Assembly (NCBI GenBank): GCA_003838065.1
Contig: QZAC01000036.1
Span: 1 to 7,215 of the forward strand
Reading direction: 5' to 3'
Length of the DNA: 7,215 bases
DNA from: Methanocalculus sp. MSAO_Arc2
GTDB lineage: Archaea > Halobacteriota > Methanomicrobia > Methanomicrobiales > Methanocorpusculaceae
This document shows positions 1 through 5,495 of this stretch, piece after piece; position 1 is the stretch's first letter, and each line of letters opens with the position of its first letter. The notes beneath the pieces are model-generated. The model was not told the DNA's origin, made no database searches, and saw nothing but the letters and a program-made list of their open reading frames with translations. Made by a program: the position numbers and the translations under genes.

Positions 1-1
1 C

Positions 2-172
2 CAGTCCAACTTCTTCTGTATCAAATGCGGATATACGGATAATGCGGATATCAATGCCGCGAAAAACATTGCATCAAGGGCTGATGTCAACCAGCCTATC
101 GCACTCCGTCCTGAGCCGAAGAGTTCAGGAAGATGGAAGGGCAAGCCCACGGCTTTAGCCGTGGGTAGTTGA
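2..172 (+). CDS. tnpB: RNA-guided endonuclease TnpB, C-terminal end (partial)
   Basis: This is the last 56 codons of a TnpB (IS200/IS605 or IS1341 type), open at the window edge and ending in TGA at 170-172. The visible protein holds the second half of the C-terminal zinc ribbon (FCIKCGYTDNADINAAKNI, Cys at fragment residues 6 and 9). The Asp at residue 16 sits in the ADINAA block that carries the third RuvC catalytic Asp in this family. The first CxxC pair, the other two RuvC acidic residues and the N-terminus lie outside the window, so activity cannot be judged. In this family TnpB cuts DNA next to a transposon-specific motif, using an RNA made from the element's right end. The last codons run into the right-end hairpin, which is the usual arrangement. 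The family call is firm; the subtype is not. Confidence 0.85.
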   Translation, partial: QSNFFCIKCGYTDNADINAAKNIASRADVNQPIALRPEPKSSGRWKGKPTALAVGS

Positions 173-190
173 CCAGCTGGACGCTCTCCT
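50..190 (+). ncRNA. Predicted reRNA/omegaRNA 3' part of the TnpB element
   Basis: TnpB elements produce a right-end RNA overlapping the 3' end of tnpB. Its scaffold ends at the transposon boundary, and roughly 16-20 nt of flanking DNA act as the guide. The hairpin at 146-165 followed by TAGTTGA resembles the terminal stem of such scaffolds. The guide would then be about 174-190. The 5' limit given here is a guess and no promoter or processing signal is visible. The call rests on family knowledge plus the position of the right end, not on a recognised covariance model. Confidence 0.35.
146..173 (+). mobile_element. Right end of an IS200/IS605-type (TnpB) element
   Basis: A perfect 9-bp hairpin, CCCACGGCT at 146-154 paired with AGCCGTGGG at 157-165, has a TT apex (or a TTTA tetraloop). 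TAGTTGAC at 166-173 follows it. Subterminal imperfect or perfect palindromes followed by a short cleavage motif are the hallmark of IS200/IS605 right ends, and the stem overlaps the last tnpB codons as expected. I place the boundary at about 173 because from 174 on the minus strand reads as a different, truncated gene (hepT-like). The exact nucleotide is inferred. No left end or tnpA is visible; they would lie before base 1. Confidence 0.75.
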
Positions 191-254
191 CCATTTCGAT
201 AAGCTTTGTCCGGATCAGTGTATCCCTGACTGCACCACTCATACCGCCCCTCAT
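174..254 (-). pseudogene. hepT: HEPN toxin (hepT/DUF86-like) gene, 5' fragment cut by the TnpB element
   Basis: Reading the minus strand, an ATG at 254-252 overlaps the TGA of the upstream nucleotidyltransferase gene (ATGA). It starts MRGGMSGAVRDTLIRTKLIE, followed by MEESVQLV. This resembles the first helix of MNT-associated HEPN proteins (KL..IEESL.LV). After about 27 codons the frame enters the TnpB right end at 173 and runs to a TAG at 98-96, giving a 52-residue dead-end product. The catalytic R-x4-6-H motif of HEPN RNases lies further downstream in intact proteins and is absent here. An internal ATG at 242 is an alternative start. The ATGA coupling and partner identity support the call; the fragment is too short for certainty. 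The rest of the gene may lie beyond the element's left end, outside the window. Confidence 0.6.
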
Positions 255-658
255 ACCATCGCCTCTTTTCCAATATAGTCGTAGAAACGGTGTTTGAAGC
301 CATCAAATTCCCTGATCGTCCGGTACGCAACGTCATACACAAAACGCATATCCTTTGCATAGAGGAGACGGCCCCGGATGACCTCAATTCTGATGTAGAG
401 GGGGAGGTGCAGAAATATCTGGATATCAACACGGGAATCTGATAATTCTTTTATGCATGCAAACCGGAATCGTTCAGCCTCAGTGGTATCACCATCATAC
501 CAGAGACAGAGATCGATATCCGAATCAACCCGTGCCTGCCCCGCTGCAACGGATCCATAGAGGAAGATGAAACAGACGCGATCAAAGCCATCGATAGCTT
601 TGATACGGTTCAGGGCTTTGTCTGCGAGGTCTTCTGTCGGGGGCATGCCAGATCTCAT
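251..658 (-). CDS. mntA: MntA-like minimal nucleotidyltransferase (antitoxin of MNT/HEPN pair)
   Basis: This 135-residue protein is of the Pol-beta nucleotidyltransferase superfamily. It has G35-S36, ten residues, then D47-I-D49 (GS-x10-DxD), and a likely third metal-binding Asp at D78 in SRVDIQIF, followed by the typical strand/turn GRLLYAKD near 96-103. The family MntA antitoxins neutralise the partner HEPN RNase (HepT) by adding AMP to a tyrosine near its active site; other minimal nucleotidyltransferases are also possible. The partner gene is directly downstream with an ATGA overlap but is broken by a TnpB element, so this appears to be an antitoxin left without its toxin. No clear Shine-Dalgarno precedes the ATG at 658 or the in-frame ATG at 646. 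An AT-rich stretch centred near 688 would place transcription start close to 660, fitting a nearly leaderless message. Confidence 0.8.
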   Translation of the reverse strand: MRSGMPPTEDLADKALNRIKAIDGFDRVCFIFLYGSVAAGQARVDSDIDLCLWYDGDTTEAERFRFACIKELSDSRVDIQIFLHLPLYIRIEVIRGRLLYAKDMRFVYDVAYRTIREFDGFKHRFYDYIGKEAMV

Positions 659-677
659 GTACGTAATGGGCGTTCAT

Positions 678-696
678 TGTCATATGTATTATGACA
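678..696. promoter_or_regulatory. Perfect inverted repeat, candidate mntA operator
   Basis: TGTCATA-tgtat-TATGACA is a perfect 7-bp inverted repeat with a 5-nt spacer. It ends 19 nt upstream of the mntA ATG on the minus strand and overlaps the AT-rich, TATA-like sequence there. The site is in the 133-nt gap between mntA and the divergent epimerase gene. Toxin-antitoxin operons are often autoregulated through such sites, but MntA itself has no DNA-binding domain that I can see, so the binding protein is unknown. The symmetry is direct observation; the role is inference. Confidence 0.4.
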
Positions 697-775
697 GGTC
701 AGCACAATAAACCATGAAGCGATGAAGCCCGTGGAAAGGCCGAAGAAAAACCGGGACGAAACTAAAAAAAGATAT

Positions 776-780
776 GGAGG
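776..780 (+). promoter_or_regulatory. Shine-Dalgarno GGAGG for the SDR epimerase
   Basis: GGAGG lies 11 nt before a GTG at 792 and 23 nt before the next in-frame codon, ATG at 804. It therefore favours the GTG start, although the spacing is a little long. A run of A with a purine-rich 5' side (751-771) could be read as a TATA/BRE, but it would start transcription at or after this site. The true promoter is unresolved. Confidence 0.5.
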
Positions 781-791
781 CAGTGATATAG

Positions 792-1859
792 GTGCATATA
801 CGAATGGGCTCACCGAAGAAGGAAATTGAAGCTGATTCAGGTACCTGGCGAAAGGCCCTCGTCACCGGGTGTGCCGGGTTCATCGGCAGCACGCTCACCG
901 ACCGGCTGCTGGCCGATGGCTTTGAAGTGATCGGGATCGACCGGTTCTCAGACTACTATGACCGTGAGCTGAAAGAACAGAACCTTGCTGCTGCCCTGCA
1001 GCACCCCCGGTTCACCCTCATCGAAGCAGATATCGTGGAGATGGAAGTGTTTCCAGTGGTCGATTATGTCTTCCACCTCGCTGCCCAGGCCGGTGTCCGG
1101 GCATCCTGGGGCAGGAGCTTTGATATCTATACCCGCGACAACATCCTGGCGACCCAGCGGCTGCTGGACTTCTATGCGAGAGAAACGTCGGCTCATAATG
1201 GCAATGCCGCAGCCGATGCCCAATCCACATCTCCAGGTTCCCGGCTGAAGCGGTTCGTCTACTCCTCTTCCTCCTCGGTCTATGGCGACATCGAGCTCCC
1301 TATGCGTGAGGACCGGATGGTGCAGCCCGTCTCCCCCTATGGCGTCACAAAGCTTGCTGCCGAGCACCTCTGCTACCTCTACTGGAAGAATTATGGGGTA
1401 CCGACGGTCTCGCTCCGGTACTTCACGGTCTACGGGCCCCGGCAGCGGCCCGATATGGGGATCAACAAGTTTGTCCGGGCGATTCATGCAGGGAAGCCGA
1501 TCACCATCTACGGCGACGGCACCCAGACCCGCGACTTCACCTATATCGATGATGCCGTCGAGGCGAATGTGGCGGCCGCCCTCTCAGATCCCTCTGGTAA
1601 CAATAACTCAGCAGTCCTCGGAGAGGCTTTCAATATCGGTGGCGGCAACCGGATCAGCGTAACCGATCTCATCCATGCAATCGAGGATGCCACCGGCAGA
1701 ACCGCCATCCTCCACCATGCCGAAGAACAGAAGGGCGATGTCCAGGACACCTGGGCAGATGCGCAGAAGGCAAAGCGGGGCCTTGGGTGGTCTGCGAAGG
1801 TGAGGATCCGGGAGGGGCTGGAGCGGTATGTGGCGTGGATTGATGGCGGCAATGCATAA
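792..1859 (+). CDS. NAD-dependent UDP-sugar epimerase (extended SDR, GalE/UDP-glucuronate 4-epimerase-like)
   Basis: This 355-residue extended short-chain dehydrogenase/reductase has a Rossmann motif TGCAGFIG (G26, G29, G32) and acidic D50 ending the second strand (NAD preference). HLAAQAGVR lies at 95-103, the catalytic Ser is in the SSSSVYG block (S160 by GalE alignment), and Y183-x3-K187 sits in SPYGVTK. The C-terminal sugar-nucleotide part shows RYFTVYGPRQRPDM at 209-222 and GDGTQTRDFTYIDD at 241-254. Such proteins invert C4 of UDP-glucose, UDP-glucuronate or their N-acetyl forms; substrate cannot be fixed by eye, and a related SDR such as a dehydratase is less likely because the TxxYG/YxxxK layout is epimerase-like. 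An Ala/Ser/Asn-rich loop at about 131-150 is longer than usual. GTG start at 792 follows GGAGG. It is first in the sugar cluster, separated by a 142-nt gap from the aminotransferase. Confidence 0.85.
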   Translation: MHIRMGSPKKEIEADSGTWRKALVTGCAGFIGSTLTDRLLADGFEVIGIDRFSDYYDRELKEQNLAAALQHPRFTLIEADIVEMEVFPVVDYVFHLAAQAGVRASWGRSFDIYTRDNILATQRLLDFYARETSAHNGNAAADAQSTSPGSRLKRFVYSSSSSVYGDIELPMREDRMVQPVSPYGVTKLAAEHLCYLYWKNYGVPTVSLRYFTVYGPRQRPDMGINKFVRAIHAGKPITIYGDGTQTRDFTYIDDAVEANVAAALSDPSGNNNSAVLGEAFNIGGGNRISVTDLIHAIEDATGRTAILHHAEEQKGDVQDTWADAQKAKRGLGWSAKVRIREGLERYVAWIDGGNA

Positions 1860-1900
1860 TGAAAGAGCATTAATCCTGGGGGTTGTCGAATATACAAGAA

Positions 1901-1922
1901 CTCAAAAGGTGCATCTTTTGAG
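1901..1922. repeat. Perfect 8-bp inverted repeat between epimerase and aminotransferase genes
   Basis: CTCAAAAG at 1901-1908 and CTTTTGAG at 1915-1922 form a perfect inverted repeat around a 6-nt loop. A further CAAAAG half-site occurs at 1937-1942. No T-run follows on the plus strand, so a bacterial-style terminator is unlikely. The site lies about 30-40 nt upstream of the TATA-like sequence of the next gene, which fits an operator or activator site. It could also be an RNA hairpin in a read-through transcript. Confidence 0.4.
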
Positions 1923-1948
1923 CGTGACGTTCGATCCAAAAGAACTTT

Positions 1949-1963
1949 CAATACAAAAATAAC
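1949..1963 (+). promoter_or_regulatory. TATA-like promoter element for the aminotransferase gene
   Basis: ATACAAAAATAA stands out as an A/T patch in otherwise GC-rich DNA. Centred near 1957, it predicts a transcription start at about 1982. That would leave GGAG (1987-1990) and the ATG at 2002 on a short leader, a coherent archaeal layout. This would make the five downstream genes separately expressed from the epimerase gene. Prediction by spacing only. Confidence 0.35.
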
Positions 1964-2001
1964 ATTTTTCAGAAAAGCAGTACTGCGGAGTTCATCTTAC
2001 C

Positions 2002-3096
2002 ATGCAGATCCCAATCGCCCGCCCATCCCCTGGCCCTGAAGAGACAGAAGCCGTTGCTGCAGTTCTTGCATCCGGCATCATCGCCGAAGGCCCGGTCACC
2101 AGATCATTTGAGCATGAGTTTGCCGCATACTCCGGGGCGGCACATGCGGTTGCCATGAACAACGGGACCGCCGCCCTCCATGCGGCACTGCTTGCAGCAG
2201 GGGTGGGCTCTGGCGATGAGGTGATTGTGCCTGCATTTACCTTCTTTGCAACAGCCTCATCTGTTGCGATGACCGGTGCAAAGCCGGTCTTTGCGGATGT
2301 TCTGCAAGACACCTGCTGTATTGATCCGGATTCTGTATGTGATCGGATTACCGAAAAAACAAAAGCCGTGATCGGAGTGCACCTCTATGGCCAGCCCTGC
2401 GATGCGTTTCTGCTGAGCGGGATCTGTTCAGATCAAGGACTTGTCTTCATCGAGGATGCTGCCCAGGCCCATGGGGCCATGCTCAATGGAGTGACGGCTG
2501 GATCAATTGGGGATCTCGCCTGCTTCTCCTTCTATGCAACCAAGAATATGGCAACCGGCGAAGGCGGGATGGTGACGACCGGGTCGGTTGCGTTGCATGA
2601 CCGGCTCCGGCAAATCATCAATCATGGGCAGGCTGAGAAGTATATCCATACCGAGATCGGATACAACTACCGGATGACTGATATTGCTGCTGCCATCGGG
2701 CGGGTGCAGCTTTCGAAACTGGATGGGTTTATACAGGCACGGCAGGAGAATGCAGGCTTCTTCAATGAGCATATCGATGTCCCTGGTATTATCACCCCGG
2801 TTGTTGCGCACGGCAGATCCCATGTCTGGCACCAGTATGTAATCCGGGTGACAGGGGATGCCCCGCTCTCGCGTGGGGAACTGATCAGATACCTGGATGA
2901 GCAGGGGATCGGAACTGCCATCCACTACCCGGTGCCGCTCCACCGCCAGCCGGTCTTTGCTGGAATCGGGTCTGATGCCGGTGTTGCATGCCCGGTTGCA
3001 GACGAGCTCGCAGACGAGGTCCTCTCGCTCCCGGTGCACCCGGGCGTTGGTGCAGCTGAGCGGCAGTATATTGTTGATGCTTTGAATACGATATGA
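2002..3096 (+). CDS. DegT/DnrJ/EryC1 family sugar-nucleotide aminotransferase (WbpE/WlbC-like)
   Basis: This 364-residue fold-type I PLP enzyme is full length for the family. It has NNGTAALHAAL at 53-63 (phosphate and substrate binding), GDEVIVPAFTF at 71-81, and EDAAQAHGA at 151-159 with D152 facing the PLP pyridine nitrogen. The Schiff-base lysine is K181 in SFYATKNMATGEGGM, with GYNYRMTDIAAAIG at 220-233 and HYPVPLHRQPVF at 308-319. The family transfers an amino group, usually from glutamate, to a keto-sugar nucleotide. The Gfo/Idh/MocA gene that follows after 34 nt is the normal partner that makes a 3-keto sugar, so the likely product is UDP-3-amino-GlcNAc or its uronic acid. GGAG at 1987-1990 supports the ATG at 2002. 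Position of amination (3 versus 4) is inferred from context only. Confidence 0.88.
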   Translation: MQIPIARPSPGPEETEAVAAVLASGIIAEGPVTRSFEHEFAAYSGAAHAVAMNNGTAALHAALLAAGVGSGDEVIVPAFTFFATASSVAMTGAKPVFADVLQDTCCIDPDSVCDRITEKTKAVIGVHLYGQPCDAFLLSGICSDQGLVFIEDAAQAHGAMLNGVTAGSIGDLACFSFYATKNMATGEGGMVTTGSVALHDRLRQIINHGQAEKYIHTEIGYNYRMTDIAAAIGRVQLSKLDGFIQARQENAGFFNEHIDVPGIITPVVAHGRSHVWHQYVIRVTGDAPLSRGELIRYLDEQGIGTAIHYPVPLHRQPVFAGIGSDAGVACPVADELADEVLSLPVHPGVGAAERQYIVDALNTI

Positions 3097-3130
3097 ATTG
3101 GGTTTCCAGGAATGAAAGGAGCGTTATGAG

Positions 3131-4048
3131 ATGAGGGATGCAGGTGTTATCGGGTGCGGGGTCATGGGCAGGAACCATGTCCGTGTCTATAGTGAACTCA
3201 AAGAGGTCGGGACAACCTATGTCTTTGATCTTGATACAAAGAGTGCTGAGGCAGTCGCCGCCCAGACGGGAGCTGAGGTCTGTTCCTCAATTGAGGAGCT
3301 GCTCAGGAAGGTGGATCTCGTCTCGCTTGCTGTTCCCACACGCTTCCACTATGGGACCGCACAGCAGGTGATCGGATCCGGCGTGCATACCTTAATCGAA
3401 AAACCGATCTGCGCCAATGCTTTTGAGGCAGAGCAGCTGATACAGGAGATTCCTGAGGGAGTTGTGGTCGGTGTTGGCCATATCGAGCGGTTCAACCCGA
3501 TCGTCCCTGAGATCAGACGGATTGTGGGAGATCCCCGGTATGTTGCCTTCCACCGGCACAACCCGGCATCCGGCCGGATCACCGATGCCTCAATTGTTGA
3601 GGACCTGATGATCCATGACATCGATATCCTCTTCAATGCCTTCTTCCCGGATTCAGAGTATTCCTTTTCAGCACGGGGGAGCGATGATAGTGCACATGTC
3701 CTCGGATCAGTTGATACCACCTCCTTCTACCTCTCTGCCTCCAGAAAGTCTGCCAAAAAGATCAGATCTCTCTATATCGAGGAGGAGGAACGGACGATCG
3801 AAGGCGACTTCATGACCCAGGAGATCTTTGTATACCGCAAGCCCGAGACCTATGATCAGACAAACGGCCTCTACCGGCAGGAGAATATCATCGAGAAGGT
3901 GCTTGTGAACAAGGTTGAGCCCCTGAAGGTGGAGCTCCAGGCATTTGTTCGGGCAGCCAGGGATGGAAAACCATTTGAGGTGACGCCAGCGCAGGGTCTC
4001 CTGAATCTCCGGATCTGTGAAGGGGTCCAGCGGGAGATTTCAAGGTAA
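3131..4048 (+). CDS. Gfo/Idh/MocA oxidoreductase, UDP-GlcNAc(A) 3-dehydrogenase-like (WbpB/WlbA role)
   Basis: This 305-residue protein has an N-terminal Rossmann motif GCGVMGRNH (G8, G10, G13). The family's E90-K91-P92 signature is present, followed by GHIERFNP at 116-123 and EDLMIHDIDI at 157-166, where H162 and nearby acids match the usual catalytic region. The C-terminal beta-sheet domain runs from about 125 to 275. In Pseudomonas WbpB and the Methanococcus homologue the enzyme oxidises C3 of a UDP-N-acetyl sugar to a 3-keto intermediate, which the neighbouring aminotransferase then converts. GGAG at 3118-3121, 9 nt away, marks the ATG at 3131; an ATG at 3126 is closed by a stop after two codons. 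The gene lies 34 nt behind the aminotransferase, so the two are almost surely one transcript. Whether the substrate is UDP-GlcNAc or UDP-GlcNAcA is not visible. Confidence 0.85.
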   Translation: MRDAGVIGCGVMGRNHVRVYSELKEVGTTYVFDLDTKSAEAVAAQTGAEVCSSIEELLRKVDLVSLAVPTRFHYGTAQQVIGSGVHTLIEKPICANAFEAEQLIQEIPEGVVVGVGHIERFNPIVPEIRRIVGDPRYVAFHRHNPASGRITDASIVEDLMIHDIDILFNAFFPDSEYSFSARGSDDSAHVLGSVDTTSFYLSASRKSAKKIRSLYIEEEERTIEGDFMTQEIFVYRKPETYDQTNGLYRQENIIEKVLVNKVEPLKVELQAFVRAARDGKPFEVTPAQGLLNLRICEGVQREISR

Positions 4049-4084
4049 AAGGAGTGGGAGCTAGAGATTTGATCATACCAGAGA

Positions 4085-4097
4085 AGACTTATAGTAA
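4085..4097 (+). promoter_or_regulatory. Possible TATA box before the small ORF/wecB
   Basis: AGACTTATAGTAA in the 90-nt gap after the 3-dehydrogenase gene has a purine-rich 5' side (CCAGAGAAGA). It would start transcription at about 4117, just before the Shine-Dalgarno at 4126-4130. The evidence is base composition and spacing alone; read-through from upstream is equally possible. Confidence 0.25.
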
Positions 4098-4125
4098 TCG
4101 TTGAGCATGTCAGCACTGTTTATGA

Positions 4126-4130
4126 GGGAG
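4126..4130 (+). promoter_or_regulatory. Shine-Dalgarno GGGAG that fixes a TTG start
   Basis: GGGAG is 8 nt upstream of TTG at 4139, the first possible start of the small ORF. An ATG at 4122 overlaps this site but gives only MREISN before TGA at 4140-4142. That stop overlaps the TTG, so either the TTG is the real start or the short frame is a leader or a frameshift scar. Confidence 0.4.
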
Positions 4131-4138
4131 ATATCCAA

Positions 4139-4363
4139 TTGAGAAAACACACCCGATCAACAAGTGACAGGGTTCTATCCGAATCAGGTACAATGGACGT
4201 ATGTGATGCAGAAGATGACCCTGCATACCGGATCTCTTCCCTTGCAGTTGATACAGGTATTGAGGATCTCGCAGTCGAGCATGACCATTACCTCTATGGG
4301 ACCCCGAAACGGGATCAGGTGGTCAAAACGCCATTGCAGAGAGAAGATACGGAGCAAAAATGA
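4139..4363 (+). CDS. Small hypothetical protein with DLAxxHDHYLYG motif, antitoxin-like
   Basis: A 74-residue ORF starts at TTG (4139) behind GGGAG, with an alternative ATG at 4193 giving 56 residues. Its stop overlaps the wecB start as ATGA, which implies translational coupling. The N-terminal 20 residues are basic and polar. The middle, at about 26-55, reads DDPAYRISSLAVDTG followed by IEDLAVEHDHYLYG. I associate the DLA-x2-HDHYLYG pattern with small prokaryotic proteins encoded beside PIN-domain (VapC) toxins, but this is from memory and unverified. No PIN gene adjoins it here. There is no signal peptide or membrane segment. The recognisable motif and the coupling argue that it is a real gene rather than spacer. 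An unusual place for it, inside a sugar-nucleotide operon, suggests either a stranded antitoxin or a different function. Confidence 0.5.
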   Translation: MRKHTRSTSDRVLSESGTMDVCDAEDDPAYRISSLAVDTGIEDLAVEHDHYLYGTPKRDQVVKTPLQREDTEQK

Positions 4364-5454
4364 AGATCGTCTCAATCATCGGCGCCCGCCCCCAGTTCAT
4401 CAAGTGTGCCCCGGTCTCGCGGGCAATTCGACGGGATCACCAGGAGATCCTGGTGCATACCGGCCAGCATTATGATGAGAATATGTCGGATATCTTCTTT
4501 CAGGAGCTGGCCATCCCAACCCCCGACTACCATCTCGGGATCGGCTCTGGATCCCATGGAGAACAGACCGGCCGGATGCTTGCTGCGATTGAAGAGGTGC
4601 TGATCAGGGAAGAACCTGACATGGTCCTTGTCTATGGCGACACCAACTCCACGCTCGCCGGTGCCCTGGCAGCAGCAAAACTGCATATCCCGGTTGCGCA
4701 TGTTGAGGCCGGCCTCAGGAGCTTTGACCGCAGCATGCCTGAGGAGATCAACCGTGTACTCACCGACCATGCATCTGATCTCCTCTTTGTCCCAACTGAG
4801 AACGGGGTTGCAAACCTTGCGCGTGAAGGAATTATCAAGGGCGTGCATCGTGTCGGAGATGTGATGGTCGATGCCCTCCTCATCAACCGGGAGCTGGCTG
4901 CACAATCAGATATTCTGGATCGGCTTGATCTCGATGCCGGCACCTATTACCTCGCCACGGTCCACCGTCCCGGCAACACCGATCATGAACAGAACCTCAG
5001 GTCTATCATGGCCGCATGTGCTGCGCTTGAGCGGCCGGTGATCTTTCCCGCACACCCACGGACGCAGAAGTACCTGGAAGCGTATGGAATTGTTCCTGAT
5101 TCGGCCTCGCCTATCCGGCTTATCGAGCCGCTCCCCTACCTCGACATGCTTCGGCTGCTCGCCCAGGCAGCCGCTGTCCTCACTGACTCTGGCGGCGTCC
5201 AGAAGGAGGCATATATCCTGCAGGTCCCCTGCATCACGCTCCGGGAGAATACCGAGTGGGTTGAGACAGTAGAGGATGGCTGGAATATCCTTGTGGGGGC
5301 AGATACCGACCGCATCATCGCAGCAGTCCGCAAGATGGCAGGAGAGAGCCCGGAGCAGCAGGAAGGGCATTCCCGAACCCACTCAGCACACTATGGCGAC
5401 GGCACTGCAGCAGACGAAATCAGACGGGTTATCAGTGCATCTGACAGAGCATAA
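4360..5454 (+). CDS. wecB: UDP-N-acetylglucosamine 2-epimerase, non-hydrolysing (WecB/WbpI family)
   Basis: This 364-residue GT-B-fold epimerase is full length. It starts MKIVSIIGARPQFIK, with R10 in the nucleotide site and TGQHYDENMS at 34-43. It keeps the expected active-site residues: D94 in GDTNS, E116 in HVEAGLRS, E129 in PEEINR and H202 in VHRPGN. The UDP-binding SGGVQKEA is at 277-284, RENTEW at 295-300 and the C-terminal YGDG at 345-348. WecB interconverts UDP-GlcNAc and UDP-ManNAc. The GARPQFIK start (rather than GTRPE) together with neighbouring 3-dehydrogenase and aminotransferase genes makes a WbpI-like role, epimerising UDP-GlcNAc3NAcA to UDP-ManNAc3NAcA, a serious alternative. 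GGAG at 4351-4354 lies 5 nt before the ATG, within the end of the upstream small gene. The dehydrogenase follows after 41 nt. Confidence 0.9.
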   Translation: MKIVSIIGARPQFIKCAPVSRAIRRDHQEILVHTGQHYDENMSDIFFQELAIPTPDYHLGIGSGSHGEQTGRMLAAIEEVLIREEPDMVLVYGDTNSTLAGALAAAKLHIPVAHVEAGLRSFDRSMPEEINRVLTDHASDLLFVPTENGVANLAREGIIKGVHRVGDVMVDALLINRELAAQSDILDRLDLDAGTYYLATVHRPGNTDHEQNLRSIMAACAALERPVIFPAHPRTQKYLEAYGIVPDSASPIRLIEPLPYLDMLRLLAQAAAVLTDSGGVQKEAYILQVPCITLRENTEWVETVEDGWNILVGADTDRIIAAVRKMAGESPEQQEGHSRTHSAHYGDGTAADEIRRVISASDRA

Positions 5455-5482
5455 GGACAGAACAGTTCGATTGAATGAGCCC

Positions 5483-5488
5483 GGGGAG
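5483..5488 (+). promoter_or_regulatory. Shine-Dalgarno GGGGAG that selects the ATG at 5496
   Basis: GGGGAG ends 7 nt before ATG 5496. The earlier in-frame ATG at 5475 has no such site at a proper distance, and the GGGGAG would lie inside its coding sequence. The shorter start is therefore preferred. Confidence 0.6.
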
Positions 5489-5495
5489 AACGACC

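Noticed and set aside
689..898. 69-residue minus-strand ORF over the divergent gap and the epimerase start
   Set aside because: It overlaps the epimerase N-terminus and the candidate operator and has no family resemblance.
948..1487. 179-residue minus-strand ORF
   Set aside because: Antisense shadow of the SDR epimerase, with no motif and no ribosome-binding site.
2503..3039. 178-residue minus-strand ORF
   Set aside because: Antisense shadow of the aminotransferase, which carries the full PLP signature in the plus frame.
4164..4475. Plus-strand 103-residue ORF overlapping the start of wecB
   Set aside because: It runs 116 nt into wecB in another frame and has no motif; the 4139-4363 frame is better supported by its Shine-Dalgarno, coupling to wecB and a recognisable motif.
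4372..4905. 177-residue minus-strand ORF
   Set aside because: Antisense to the conserved N-terminal half of the 2-epimerase; no motif.
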